27,129 bases of DNA from Clostridia bacterium (GTDB lineage: Bacteria; Bacillota; Clostridia; Oscillospirales; CAG-272): NCBI GenBank assembly GCA_900768535.1, contig CAAGDE010000115.1, forward strand, positions 1 to 27,129. Reading direction: 5' to 3'. A model generated the notes under the pieces. The model saw nothing but the letters and a program-made list of their open reading frames with translations. It was not told the origin of the DNA and made no database searches. This document shows positions 6,049 to 14,913 of this stretch, one piece after another; the stretch's first letter is position 1; each line of letters opens with the position of its first letter. Made by a program: the position numbers and the translations under genes.

Positions 6049-8121
6049 TTACAGGTTCAGTGCCTGCCGCATGGCAACCAGTGCGTAGGATGCAAACCCA
6101 TGGTCGCGGCTTCCGTGATGCTCGCGGTATTCCCACAGCGTCCCGGTCTCCTCCGCCATGCCGCCGAAGAAGCCGGCAAGACTGTCCAGCACCGCCCGGT
6201 TCTCGCCCATTTTCAGGAGCGCCTCCAGCCGCAGATACGCGCCGATGAACGCGTTGATCGGGGCAATCTCGTCCAAAAGGATCTTCCGGTCGGAGCCGAA
6301 AACCTCCAGCACCAGCCGGCGCAGCTCCGCATAGTCCGGTGCCGTCATGTCGATCCCCCCAAAGAGGATGGCGTAATACTGCCCCGCCTCGGAGCAGTCG
6401 GAAAGGCGCCTCAGCTTCCCGTCCTCCCGCACCGCGTGATCGAGGAACAGCCGCCCGTCAAAGGACTGCCGCACCGTCTCGCGCGCCACGCGCTCCGCCT
6501 TCTCCCCTGCCGCGCGGTCGCCGAACAGCCGTTCCGCGCACCGCAAAACCTCGGCATAAAGGAAGTTGGTGGGGTAACTGACGTCCTGCGTCCACCCGTT
6601 TGCCCGGCTCCACTCCACAAAGTTCCAGGACGGGAGCGATTCCAGCAGCCCGTCGGAATTCTCGTACCGGGCATAGAAGGCAAGCAGCTCGTACACCGTT
6701 TTCCGGAATTTTTCGCGATCCGCCCCGTGCCCGCGGTTGCTGACATAGTCCCCGGCCTCCAGAATATACCACATCGTCCACTGCGGAATGAATTTTCCGT
6801 CATCCTGCGCATCGGACGGATAGCACATCGGCAGAACGCCCTCCGGGTATTCGCCCGCATTCTCATACAGCCGGTAATTCTCCAGGAACGCGTCCTCCAC
6901 CGCCGTGCTTCCGTGCAGGCAGTACTCGGTCTTTGCGGTGAAATAGGAATCACAGAGCCAGCCGGCGCGCTCGCGCGAGGGACAGTCGGTGTACAGATCG
7001 ACCGCATTGTGCGCGAAGGTCCGGATCCCCGCCTCGTAAATGCCGCGCAGGACGGGATCGGTGATCGCCTCCGGAACGCGGACATCGGAGGTGTTTCCGG
7101 CAAAGCTGCGGACGCCGAAGCCGTCCAGCCACAGATCTCCCTTCTTTACAAAGACCGCCGCATATTTCAGCGTATACGGCTCAAAGGAGAGAAAATCGAA
7201 CCGTCCGCCCAGTGTCAGATCGATCACATTGTGCACGTGCATATCCGTGAACGCGAACCGGTCCGGCGAGGCGTCCTCCGAGAACGCCAGAACAACCTCG
7301 GTTCCCTCCTCCGCCGTGCCGAACAGGTGCAGAAAGCCCGTTTCCGTCCGGCTCATTTCAAAGATCGCGTAATGCCCCTCGCACACGCCCAGCGGCAGAG
7401 CGGTCTCCCCCGCCTCGCGGAGCTGCTTCTGCCCCTGCACCCATTCGTAGGAGTGCCGGACCTCGTCCTCCGGATAGCGCCCCCACCGCTCGGAGGGCTG
7501 GAAGGAATAGAAATTTTTGTGCACCGTTGCATCCGGGTCAGCTTCAAAGTGACCCATGGACGACGCGCAGGAAAGCGGCACATCGGTATACACCGGATAC
7601 GGTGCGACCCGCTCAATCACGCGCGGCGGGTTCTCCGTCACCGCCACCGGCACGCTCCGCTCAAACAGCGAACAGCGCAGATCCCATTCCTCCACAAAGT
7701 GACGCTGAACCGAGTAGCGCGCGGTCTTCGGATTGCGGATGCCGGAGAGGTAGCAGTCAAAATCCCGCCCGGTTGCGGCAAGAATCTCACCGTTCCGCAC
7801 CACCTCCGCCCAAAGAAACATCGGCTGCAGGACCGTTGACAGTGACCGGCACCCGTGTCCGCTGACCGAAACGATGATCTGATTCCCGCATTTCCTGCCG
7901 TGACCATCCAGCGGGATCCGATCCATCCGCGCGTATCCCTTTGCCGTCCGTGCGGGACCGGACGCGATAAACACGCCGTTCACCGATACCCGGTAAACAT
8001 CCGCCGCGCAGATGTGCAGCTCCGCGCCGGACAGCGAGTCCACCTGCGCCGCAAAGGTTGCGAAGGCGTTCATCACGCCGTCCAGCTCCTTTACCGTAAT
8101 CGGTTTTGCCACTTTGAACAT
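6049..8121 (-). CDS. Alpha-L-rhamnosidase-like glycoside hydrolase (GH78-type six-hairpin fold)
   Basis: The 690-residue protein resembles GH78 rhamnosidases: beta-rich N-terminal domains (about 1-330, with NGVFIASGPARTAKGY typical of the lectin-like part), then an (alpha/alpha)6 barrel. The barrel carries DLYTDCPSRERAGWLCD near residues 375-390, matching the GH78 acid-residue motif, and the closing GTLWEYREHHGSRDHGFASY near the C-terminus. No signal peptide is seen, so it probably acts in the cytosol on short imported rhamnosides. The start at 8121 (MFKVAKPITV) has GGAGG 8 bases upstream and follows a consensus promoter; upstream in-frame starts would overlap that promoter. It stands alone with its own terminator, with no rhamnose genes or sugar transporter next to it. 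Substrate is uncertain: rhamnosidase-like is a family call. Confidence 0.8.
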   Translation of the reverse strand: MFKVAKPITVKELDGVMNAFATFAAQVDSLSGAELHICAADVYRVSVNGVFIASGPARTAKGYARMDRIPLDGHGRKCGNQIIVSVSGHGCRSLSTVLQPMFLWAEVVRNGEILAATGRDFDCYLSGIRNPKTARYSVQRHFVEEWDLRCSLFERSVPVAVTENPPRVIERVAPYPVYTDVPLSCASSMGHFEADPDATVHKNFYSFQPSERWGRYPEDEVRHSYEWVQGQKQLREAGETALPLGVCEGHYAIFEMSRTETGFLHLFGTAEEGTEVVLAFSEDASPDRFAFTDMHVHNVIDLTLGGRFDFLSFEPYTLKYAAVFVKKGDLWLDGFGVRSFAGNTSDVRVPEAITDPVLRGIYEAGIRTFAHNAVDLYTDCPSRERAGWLCDSYFTAKTEYCLHGSTAVEDAFLENYRLYENAGEYPEGVLPMCYPSDAQDDGKFIPQWTMWYILEAGDYVSNRGHGADREKFRKTVYELLAFYARYENSDGLLESLPSWNFVEWSRANGWTQDVSYPTNFLYAEVLRCAERLFGDRAAGEKAERVARETVRQSFDGRLFLDHAVREDGKLRRLSDCSEAGQYYAILFGGIDMTAPDYAELRRLVLEVFGSDRKILLDEIAPINAFIGAYLRLEALLKMGENRAVLDSLAGFFGGMAEETGTLWEYREHHGSRDHGFASYALVAMRQALNL

Positions 8122-8152
8122 TTCAAGCACCTCCAGGGTCTTTCTTGGAATA

Positions 8153-8181
8153 ATTATACCATGGATTGCCGGCAATGTCAA
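8153..8181 (-). promoter_or_regulatory. Promoter of the glycosidase gene with palindrome in the spacer
   Basis: TTGACA (8176-8181) and TATAAT (8153-8158) are both perfect consensus boxes with 17 bases between them. The perfect 12-bp palindrome ATTGCCGGCAAT (8165-8176) fills the spacer next to the -35 box, where a repressor would block polymerase. A LacI-type repressor would fit the CG-centred symmetry, but none is encoded in the window. Confidence 0.85.
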
Positions 8182-8310
8182 TAGAAAACAGCTGCTCTTT
8201 TTTGTCAATTTTTCATGACAACCGCGCAGAAAGATTCCGGCAATCGCGCAAAAAGAGCAGAAAGCGCGCAAATGCGTGCAAGCCAATATCGGTTGCCTGC
8301 AGTGAAAGCT

Positions 8311-8340
8311 TTCGCCCGCCTTTTTATGGAGGCGGGCGAA
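8311..8340. terminator. Strong hairpin after the ABC exporter operon
   Basis: TTCGCCCGCC and GGCGGGCGAA pair perfectly over 10 bp around a 10-base loop, about 50 bases past the stop of the last exporter gene (8389). The minus strand after the stem lacks a good U-run, so this may be a weak or factor-aided terminator. The surrounding 8182-8388 holds nothing else I can name. Confidence 0.55.
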
Positions 8341-8388
8341 TTGGTGTTTGAATTTCGGTGTGTCAAAACCGGGGGTGTCTTTTTCTCT

Positions 8389-10593
8389 TCATTCAGCCGG
8401 CTCCGCGTCCGCCATTTTCGACATCTCGCGCTGCGCCATGACCAGCCCGTAGTAAATGCCCTTTTTCTCCATCAGCTCGTCATGCGTCCCGGTCTCGGCA
8501 ACGCGTCCGCCGTCCAGAACGACCAGCCGGGTCGCGCCGCGGAGCGTGGAGAGCCGGTGCGCAATGGCAACGGTGGTCCGCCCGCGGGTCAGCACCGCAA
8601 GCGCCTCCTGAATCAGCTTTTCCGTCTCGGTATCCAGGGCGGAGGTTGCCTCGTCCAGGATCAGCAGCTTCGGATCGTGCAGCAGGGCGCGCGCAATGGC
8701 AAGCCGCTGTCGCTCCCCGCCGGAAAGCGTATATCCCCGCTCGCCGATGGTGGTGTTGTACCCGTCCGGCAGATTGACGATGAAGGAATGCGCCCCCGCG
8801 TACTTCGCCGCCCGGATGACCTCATCCCGCGTGGCGTCCGGCTTTGCGTAGGTCAGGTTCTGCCAGACGCTCCCGGCAAACAGGAAGTTCTCCTGCAAGA
8901 CCACGCCCATATGCCGCCGCAGCTCGGACTGCGGGATCTCGCGGATGTCCACTCCGTCCAGCCGGATGGCACCGTCATCCACATCGTACATCCGCATCAG
9001 CAGATTGATCAGCGTGGATTTTCCGACCCCCGACCGACCGACAAGACCGATGAATTCTCCCGGTGCAATGTGCAGACTGACATCCCGCAAAACCTCATCG
9101 CCGTCCCCGTAGCCGAAGGATACGTGATCGATTTCCACCTCCCCGCGAAGGGTTTCCGGAATCACCGGCGTCTGACTGTCCGGAATGTCAATCGGAGCAT
9201 CCAGCAGTCCGAACACGTTCGACAGCGACACCGCCGCCGCCGCAAGCTGGCGCGGGACACGGATCAGCACGGCAAGCGGAGAATAGATCATGCCCGCATA
9301 GGAGGACAGCTGGGACATCTCGCCCGCCGTCATCTCGCCGGTCAGCATCCGGCTTCCGACAAAATACAGCAGGACAAATTCGCCGATGCCCATCAGAAAA
9401 TTCAGCACCGGCATCAGGAGTGCCCACACCTTCTCCTGCCGCAGCTGGGAATCCCGCTCGGACGCCGCCATGGAAACAAACCGCTCCTCCTCCCGCCGCT
9501 CCATGCCGTATGCCTTGACGACTCGGATGCCGGAGAACACGTCATGCAACACCGCATTTCCCCGTGCGTTCAGGTCGCGGGTGCGGCGCGTGAGCTGACG
9601 GATAAACCGCCAGGTCATCCGGAATGCCAGGGTGATGATCGGTGCCGGAAGCAGGATCATCAGCGCCAGCCGCCAGTCCACGGTGAACAGATAGAAGGAC
9701 ACGGCAAGCAGGAGCAGTCCCTGCTCCAGCACCGACGGCAGCACGTCCACGATAAAATTCTTGATCCGGGCAGTGTCGCCGTTCACCCGCTTCATCAGTT
9801 CTCCCGATGTCATGCGGTAGATACTGCCCACCGACATCGCCTGCACCCGGCGGAACACCGTGTCCCGCAGACGCACAACCAGCCGGTTTCCGGCAACCGT
9901 CAGAAACCAGGTCCGCGCCATGCCGAACAGCCTCCCTGCCAGGTTGAAGGCCAGCAGACTCATCACCACGCCGACAAAGCCCGCAAGCAGAGCAGAGCCG
10001 CCCGGATTCTGAATGTAATCATCCACCATCCATCGGTTGATGCGCGGAATGATGAGGCTGACCGCCGTGGAGGCAATGAAAAACAGGATGGTCAGTGCAA
10101 TGAACCCGAACTCCGGCTTTGCCAGCTTTGCAAGACGCAGGAGCGCCGATTTTGCGGAGGTTTTCGGCAGGGCGGCTTCTTTTTTCCGCTCCGCCCCGTC
10201 GGAGACAGTCCCCGTCATACGGCGCAGACGTCGGTTGACCGCCCGCACAAAGCCGCCGGCATCCGGGGCGCATTTTGCCGTGGCACGTGCCAGCAGCAAT
10301 TCCTCTCCCCCGGCAGTCCGGGCAATGATCTCCACACTGCCGACACCGCCGGGAGAGGAGATATGCTCCAGCTGCTTCAGCTCCAGCACCCGTTCTGCCT
10401 TGCCGGACTCCCGGATCACCAGCCGGTCATCCGCCGTCAGGATCAGAAAGGTCTCCGTGCGGCGTCCGGCTTCGGTCGCACACAGATCGGCGGCAAACAG
10501 CGCGGCAGGCGGTGCGTCCCGAAAGGAAGGATCGGTCGCGCACAGCCGCTCCAGTGGGGTCGGCTCTTGTTTTTTCTTTCGCCAGAATCGCAT
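8389..10593 (-). CDS. ABC exporter subunit 1 (fused membrane and ATPase domains)
   Basis: This 734-residue half-transporter has an unusual cytosolic N-terminal domain (about 1-130, beta-rich, PH-like by appearance), six transmembrane helices (about 160-440) and a nucleotide-binding domain. Visible ATPase motifs are Walker A GRSGVGKST (near 520), signature LSGGERQR (near 620), Walker B LLILDEATSALD (near 645) with its catalytic Glu, and H-loop IAHRLSTL. It starts 9 bases after the DUF1854 gene. Together with the second ABC gene (11208-13472) it should form a heterodimeric type IV exporter. Both partners retain consensus Walker B glutamates, so neither ATP site looks degenerate. Related exporters next to DUF1854 occur with cyanophycin genes in Proteobacteria; no such genes are seen here, so the cargo is unknown. 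Confidence 0.9.
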   Translation of the reverse strand: MRFWRKKKQEPTPLERLCATDPSFRDAPPAALFAADLCATEAGRRTETFLILTADDRLVIRESGKAERVLELKQLEHISSPGGVGSVEIIARTAGGEELLLARATAKCAPDAGGFVRAVNRRLRRMTGTVSDGAERKKEAALPKTSAKSALLRLAKLAKPEFGFIALTILFFIASTAVSLIIPRINRWMVDDYIQNPGGSALLAGFVGVVMSLLAFNLAGRLFGMARTWFLTVAGNRLVVRLRDTVFRRVQAMSVGSIYRMTSGELMKRVNGDTARIKNFIVDVLPSVLEQGLLLLAVSFYLFTVDWRLALMILLPAPIITLAFRMTWRFIRQLTRRTRDLNARGNAVLHDVFSGIRVVKAYGMERREEERFVSMAASERDSQLRQEKVWALLMPVLNFLMGIGEFVLLYFVGSRMLTGEMTAGEMSQLSSYAGMIYSPLAVLIRVPRQLAAAAVSLSNVFGLLDAPIDIPDSQTPVIPETLRGEVEIDHVSFGYGDGDEVLRDVSLHIAPGEFIGLVGRSGVGKSTLINLLMRMYDVDDGAIRLDGVDIREIPQSELRRHMGVVLQENFLFAGSVWQNLTYAKPDATRDEVIRAAKYAGAHSFIVNLPDGYNTTIGERGYTLSGGERQRLAIARALLHDPKLLILDEATSALDTETEKLIQEALAVLTRGRTTVAIAHRLSTLRGATRLVVLDGGRVAETGTHDELMEKKGIYYGLVMAQREMSKMADAEPAE

Positions 10594-10602
10594 ACCGATA
10601 CC

Positions 10603-11193
10603 TCAGATGTACAGATCCAGCCGCTTCCGGCTTTCCCGGTCAAGCGCCGACAGATCGGGAATCTCATACCGGTTTCCGTCCACATCGGAGAATGTGACCG
10701 ACCCCTCCCCGATCCGGAAGATGCTCCGGTACGCGTCCTGCAGGGTAAAGGTCAGCTGCCCGGCATCCGCAGTCAGGACGGTCCAGTAGGAGAAGCCGTA
10801 CCGCTCCCGCACGCGCAGGATTTTTGTAACCGTCGGCGCGTAGTAGCGCAGGCGAAGCTCCTCTTCCACCAGCCGGCGCTCCTCTTCCTGAAAGTCGGAG
10901 GTGTTCCGGATGATTCCCAGCTCCCCGCCGTCCGGATCAAGGACGGAAATATACGAAAACGGCAGCTCGAACGGAAACTCCCGCACCGGATTGACGCGGG
11001 TTTCCTTCCCCTCCAGCGTCAGATACAGCAGACCGTTTTTCTTTGCAAAGTGCGCATTCTCCGGGGTCAGCCAGACCGTAGCCGAAATCTCCGCCAGTGT
11101 TTTTGCCGGGCGATCCGTTCGCTTCTCCCCGCCGCGGGGTCCTCCAAAGCCTCTCCCCCCCATCGGCGGGGGCGGCATTCCGTGTCCCATCAT
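10603..11193 (-). CDS. DUF1854 domain protein, exporter accessory
   Basis: The 196-residue protein opens with a Gly/Pro/Met-rich stretch (MMGHGMPPPPMGGRGFGG), then the DUF1854 core: WLTPENAHFAKKNGLLYLTL, VNPVREFPFELPFSYISVLD, DGGELGIIR and a C-terminal FSDVDGNRYEIPDLSALD. No signal peptide or membrane helix is seen; it is probably cytosolic. Function of the domain is not established, but it is known to be encoded beside ABC exporters. Here it lies exactly between the two exporter genes. The start at 11193 has a perfect AGGAGG 8 bases upstream that overlaps the stop of the preceding ABC gene. A second ATG at 11190 is possible. It may be a regulatory or cargo-binding subunit (inference). Confidence 0.82.
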   Translation of the reverse strand: MMGHGMPPPPMGGRGFGGPRGGEKRTDRPAKTLAEISATVWLTPENAHFAKKNGLLYLTLEGKETRVNPVREFPFELPFSYISVLDPDGGELGIIRNTSDFQEEERRLVEEELRLRYYAPTVTKILRVRERYGFSYWTVLTADAGQLTFTLQDAYRSIFRIGEGSVTFSDVDGNRYEIPDLSALDRESRKRLDLYI

Positions 11194-11207
11194 TTGTCAG
11201 TCCTCCT

Positions 11208-13472
11208 TTATTCGGTAATTCCCGCCTGCCGGAGCGCCTCCAGCTGGAGCGTGTACAGCCGGCGGTAGACCCCGTCCTCCTTTGCCAGCAGCTCGCGGTG
11301 CGTCCCGCTTTCGGCAACCCTGCCGTGCTCGATGACAATCAGGCTGTCCGCGTCCCGCAGGGTGGAGAGGCGGTGCGCGATCATGATCGTCGTCTTTCCG
11401 ACAATCAGCCGGGAGAGCGCATCCTGAATCCGGCGCTCGGTCGCGGTATCCATTGCCGCGGTCGCCTCATCCAGAATCAGAATTTTCGGATTCTTCAGAA
11501 TCGCCCGCGCAATGGAAACACGCTGTTTTTCCCCGCCGGAAAGCTCCGTAAAGCCGAATCCCACGCGCGTGTGATAGCCGTCCGGCAGATTCACAATGAA
11601 ATCGTGCGCTCCGGCAAGCCGCGCGGCTTCCATCACTTCCTCATGGGTCGCGTCCGGGCGCGCGTAGCGGATGTTGTCGAGAATCGTCCCCATGAACAGG
11701 TAGGTCTCCTGTGACACGATGGCAACGTTGCGGTAGACCGTTTCCAGCGACAGCGCTTTGATCGGGATTCCGCCGATCCGGATCTCGCCCTCCTCGGCGT
11801 CGTACAGCCGCATCAGCAGATTGGCAAGCGTGCTCTTTCCCGCGCCGGTGTGCCCCACAATGCCGAGAATCCCGCCCGGCGGAACCGTGAAGCTGACGTC
11901 ATCAATCACCCGCTTGCCCTTGGAATAGGAAAAGGACACGTGATCGAACACCACCTCGGTGCCAAGCTCCTCCGGGGCAAGCGCGTCCGGCTTTTCGCGG
12001 ACCTCCGGCTCGGCATCCATAATCTCGTACAGCCGGCGCAGTGCATTGGTGCAGTCCGCCGAGCGGTTCATCATGTCCGAAAAGAAGAACAGCGGCGAAT
12101 AGATCATATTCATGTAGGCAATCACGGTCAGCAGTCTGCCGTAGGTCATACCGCCGTAGTCCGTCATGACCATCCAGCCGCCGACGCCCCAGGCAATGAT
12201 GTTGCCGAGGAACAGCACCGCGCCCGCAACCGTCCCCACGCAGGTGTGATAGACGCGCAGCTTCCGGTCGCTGTCCGCCAGCGCGCGGCTGTAGCCGTCA
12301 AAGCGCCGGATCTCGCTCCCCTCCTGCGAGAACGCCTTGACCACCCGCATTCCGGACAGCACGTCCGCAAGGAACGCACTCAGGCGGGAGGAACCGGTAA
12401 AGCGCCGGGCGTGCAGCTTCCGCTCGCTATTGAACATCGTGCGGAGCAGGAGGAAAAACACCGGAACCGGCAGCAGTGCCAGGAGCGCCAGGATCGGCTG
12501 AATGGTCAGGAGAAGCACCGTCAGCACCGCCACCTGCACCAGGTTGACGATCAGGTACGGGATCCCGTCGCAGAAGAACTCATAAATGGTGTTGGAATCG
12601 TCATTGACCTGCGTCATCAGTCCGCCGGTCTGCCGCCCGGTGAAAAATCCGAGGGAGAGCCGCTCGATGGCGTTGAAGATCGTTTTCTTCAGACTGAAGG
12701 TCATCTGCGCCGCCACCCTGGATGACAGCCAGTTGTTCAGCATGGAGGCAAGGGTCCGGATCAGCTTGGTGCCGATGACGAGGAACAGCACCAGCAGCAG
12801 GGCACCGGCAAACCGTCCGTCCGTGTCGATGACTTCGTCGAACAGAAATCCGCTGGACAGGTACGGGGAAAGAATGCTCATGGCGGTCAGGAGGACCAGC
12901 GACGCCAGCAGCAGGGCAAGGCTCCCCCGGTACGGCGCAAAAAAGCGCCAGGTCCGGCGGAACAGCTGTCCCTTTTTCACGCACCTGGGGCAGAGCTTCC
13001 GGTTCGGATCCGGATACCGCGTCCCGCACACGGGGCAGAACCGCGCCCCCGGCAGATCCTCCGGGTCGACCTCCGGCATTTTCCCCTCCCGCAGCTTTTC
13101 GATATACCGCGCGAACAGGCGCACCGAGTCCAGACAGCTGTTTGTAAAGGACGCAAAAAGAACAGTCTCCCCTTCCCGTTCGGCAATCAGCGTTCCCGTG
13201 GAGCGTCTTTCCTCCACGGCAAAATGACGCACGCCCGAAAGGGGGTACTGTTCCAATGTCCGATTTTCCCAAACCTTTTTTCCCTTCTCCGCCGGCTTCT
13301 CCTCGCCGCCGAGGATCCACAGCGTCTTTCCGTCCGCCATCAGCCAGATCCGCGCCGGGGCACCGTCCCTGTCCCGGTCCGTAAAGCAGGCAAGCTCCAA
13401 ACGCCCGGCATCGATACCGAGCGTTGGAAGCGCCGCCGTCAGACAATCCGGCATTCGGTCAATCCAAAACAC
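11208..13472 (-). CDS. ABC exporter subunit 2 with zinc ribbon (fused membrane and ATPase domains)
   Basis: The 754-residue product (from a GTG at 13472 preceded by AAGGGAGG) has four parts: an N-terminal cytosolic beta-rich domain (1-140) like that of subunit 1; a zinc ribbon with Cys146, Cys149, Cys161 and Cys164 (FCPVCGTRYP and LCPRC); six membrane helices (about 185-460); and an ATPase domain with Walker A GHTGAGKST, signature LSGGEKQR, Walker B ILILDEATAAMD and H-loop IAHRLSTL. The D-loop is AAMD rather than the common SALD. The longer in-frame start at 13577 would overlap the upstream membrane protein gene and lacks a ribosome site. A zinc ribbon between a soluble domain and the transporter core is rare in exporters. 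It pairs with the subunit at 8389-10593; cargo unknown. Confidence 0.88.
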   Translation of the reverse strand: MFWIDRMPDCLTAALPTLGIDAGRLELACFTDRDRDGAPARIWLMADGKTLWILGGEEKPAEKGKKVWENRTLEQYPLSGVRHFAVEERRSTGTLIAEREGETVLFASFTNSCLDSVRLFARYIEKLREGKMPEVDPEDLPGARFCPVCGTRYPDPNRKLCPRCVKKGQLFRRTWRFFAPYRGSLALLLASLVLLTAMSILSPYLSSGFLFDEVIDTDGRFAGALLLVLFLVIGTKLIRTLASMLNNWLSSRVAAQMTFSLKKTIFNAIERLSLGFFTGRQTGGLMTQVNDDSNTIYEFFCDGIPYLIVNLVQVAVLTVLLLTIQPILALLALLPVPVFFLLLRTMFNSERKLHARRFTGSSRLSAFLADVLSGMRVVKAFSQEGSEIRRFDGYSRALADSDRKLRVYHTCVGTVAGAVLFLGNIIAWGVGGWMVMTDYGGMTYGRLLTVIAYMNMIYSPLFFFSDMMNRSADCTNALRRLYEIMDAEPEVREKPDALAPEELGTEVVFDHVSFSYSKGKRVIDDVSFTVPPGGILGIVGHTGAGKSTLANLLMRLYDAEEGEIRIGGIPIKALSLETVYRNVAIVSQETYLFMGTILDNIRYARPDATHEEVMEAARLAGAHDFIVNLPDGYHTRVGFGFTELSGGEKQRVSIARAILKNPKILILDEATAAMDTATERRIQDALSRLIVGKTTIMIAHRLSTLRDADSLIVIEHGRVAESGTHRELLAKEDGVYRRLYTLQLEALRQAGITE

Positions 13473-13518
13473 ACAAGCCTCCCTTTCTCCCAAACCGCCG
13501 CGGCGATCCGGAAATCCG

Positions 13519-14901
13519 TCACCGACCCGTCCTTCCCGTTGCCGGATAAGCAACCCGGATCGACTCTGCAATATCATTCAGAAATCCGTTGAACAGAACA
13601 AATACCACCATCGAAAGCGTAAACTGGATCAGCCAAACCCAGCCGTACTGCGGCTGCAGAAGCGTCTCCGCAATCTTTCCGCCTGCCGAGAGCATGGCGA
13701 AGATCATGATGCATCCGGCTTTTCTGTACCGGCTCGTCAGCTCCCGCCTGGATACCACACGTGCAATGGCGTCCCCCGCCTGAGAAAACCGCACGGACAT
13801 CCGGATCAGACACAACAGAAGACAGCAGACGAACAACGCCGTCAGCACCGCTTCGATTGCGGAAAGAACGCAGACCGGGAAATACCGCTCATAGGCTTCC
13901 GGAATCCAAGCCGCATCCTTCGGCACAAAGCTCCGCAGATACCGCACATTGAGCAGCGTCCGCGGAACGCCGACCGCCGCCAGCGACAGTCCGACGCCCA
14001 CCAGCATCGAGCTTCCCTGCATCAGCTTTCCCAGGATCAGGCACCCGCACAGAACAATCAGCACGCATCCCCAGTCCGGCAGAAATTCGTAGTACATAAT
14101 GGAAATATTCGCGCTGAGCAGAACGCCCACCCGGAAAAACATCGCGCCGGCACCCATCCGCCGCTCAATCAGCAGTCCGGTGTTCGGCAGAACCTCCCGC
14201 TCGTATCTTGCTCGCAGATTCTCCAACCATGCCGTCTCCTTCCGCCAGGCGCTGAACAGGCGACTCCAGAAAACCAGCAGAACGACGCCCGCAACAAAGG
14301 ATATCCCGCCCGCAACCGTCCGGAACAGTCCCCGGAAGCGGAAAAAATCGGTGTTATACACGTTTTCCTGCCGGAAGACCGTCAGGACCGAAAGCTCCGG
14401 CAAAACAGCCAGAAGCGCGTGCAGAACAACGAACACGACCGTAACCGTCAGGATCCGGTCGCACATACTCTTTCCTTTGCGGTTCCTGGTTGCCAGCGAG
14501 ATTCTGGCACCGCCGCATTCGGAAAGCGTGCAGATCCCGCGCCAAAGGCTCCGGGTTGCCGGGATCAGGAAGACGAGCTCTGCCAGCGCAAAGGAAAACG
14601 AAAGCAGCAGCGTCCAGACCGGTGCCTCATACGGATTGACGGAATCCGCCGCATTTCTGAAAAAGACAAATACCAGCAATTCAGCCGCCACACGTCCCAG
14701 ACCGACCCACATCATCCGGCGAAACCGGATCTGCGCCTCGTAGATGTCATCGTTCATGTCCGCCAGTGCGGAAATACCGATGCAGATAAACAGCCAGCCC
14801 AACAGATCCGGCAAAGCATCCGCAACGCCGATGATCGGATCCCAAAGGAAACAGACGCCCAGAAAGATCCATGCAAAGCCAAAGCTTTTTTCTTTATACA
14901 T
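13519..14901 (-). CDS. Polytopic membrane protein of unknown family (460 aa)
   Basis: I do not recognise a named family. About 11-12 transmembrane helices are visible, with a soluble patch near residues 225-245. The N-terminus (FGFAWIFLGVCFLWDP, then LPDLLGWLFICIGISAL) resembles the start of the neighbouring protein at 14914-15624 (GFGWLFLGYIVSF). The segment EFLPDWGCVLIVLCGCLIL near 270 looks like a second copy of the LPD..GW pattern, hinting at an internal duplication. The start at 14901 has GGGGG about 8 bases upstream and follows the neighbour by 12 bases; the exporter gene begins 46 bases after the stop. It may be a partner of the ABC exporter or an assembly factor, by context only. Confidence 0.75.
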   Translation of the reverse strand: MYKEKSFGFAWIFLGVCFLWDPIIGVADALPDLLGWLFICIGISALADMNDDIYEAQIRFRRMMWVGLGRVAAELLVFVFFRNAADSVNPYEAPVWTLLLSFSFALAELVFLIPATRSLWRGICTLSECGGARISLATRNRKGKSMCDRILTVTVVFVVLHALLAVLPELSVLTVFRQENVYNTDFFRFRGLFRTVAGGISFVAGVVLLVFWSRLFSAWRKETAWLENLRARYEREVLPNTGLLIERRMGAGAMFFRVGVLLSANISIMYYEFLPDWGCVLIVLCGCLILGKLMQGSSMLVGVGLSLAAVGVPRTLLNVRYLRSFVPKDAAWIPEAYERYFPVCVLSAIEAVLTALFVCCLLLCLIRMSVRFSQAGDAIARVVSRRELTSRYRKAGCIMIFAMLSAGGKIAETLLQPQYGWVWLIQFTLSMVVFVLFNGFLNDIAESIRVAYPATGRTGR

Positions 14902-14913
14902 ACGCAGTCCCCC

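Noticed and set aside
8215..11268. A 1017-codon open frame on the plus strand across the exporter genes
   Set aside because: It is antisense to clearly conserved ABC and DUF1854 genes, its translation is rich in His, Arg, Gln and Pro with no known domain, and high GC makes such open antisense frames common.
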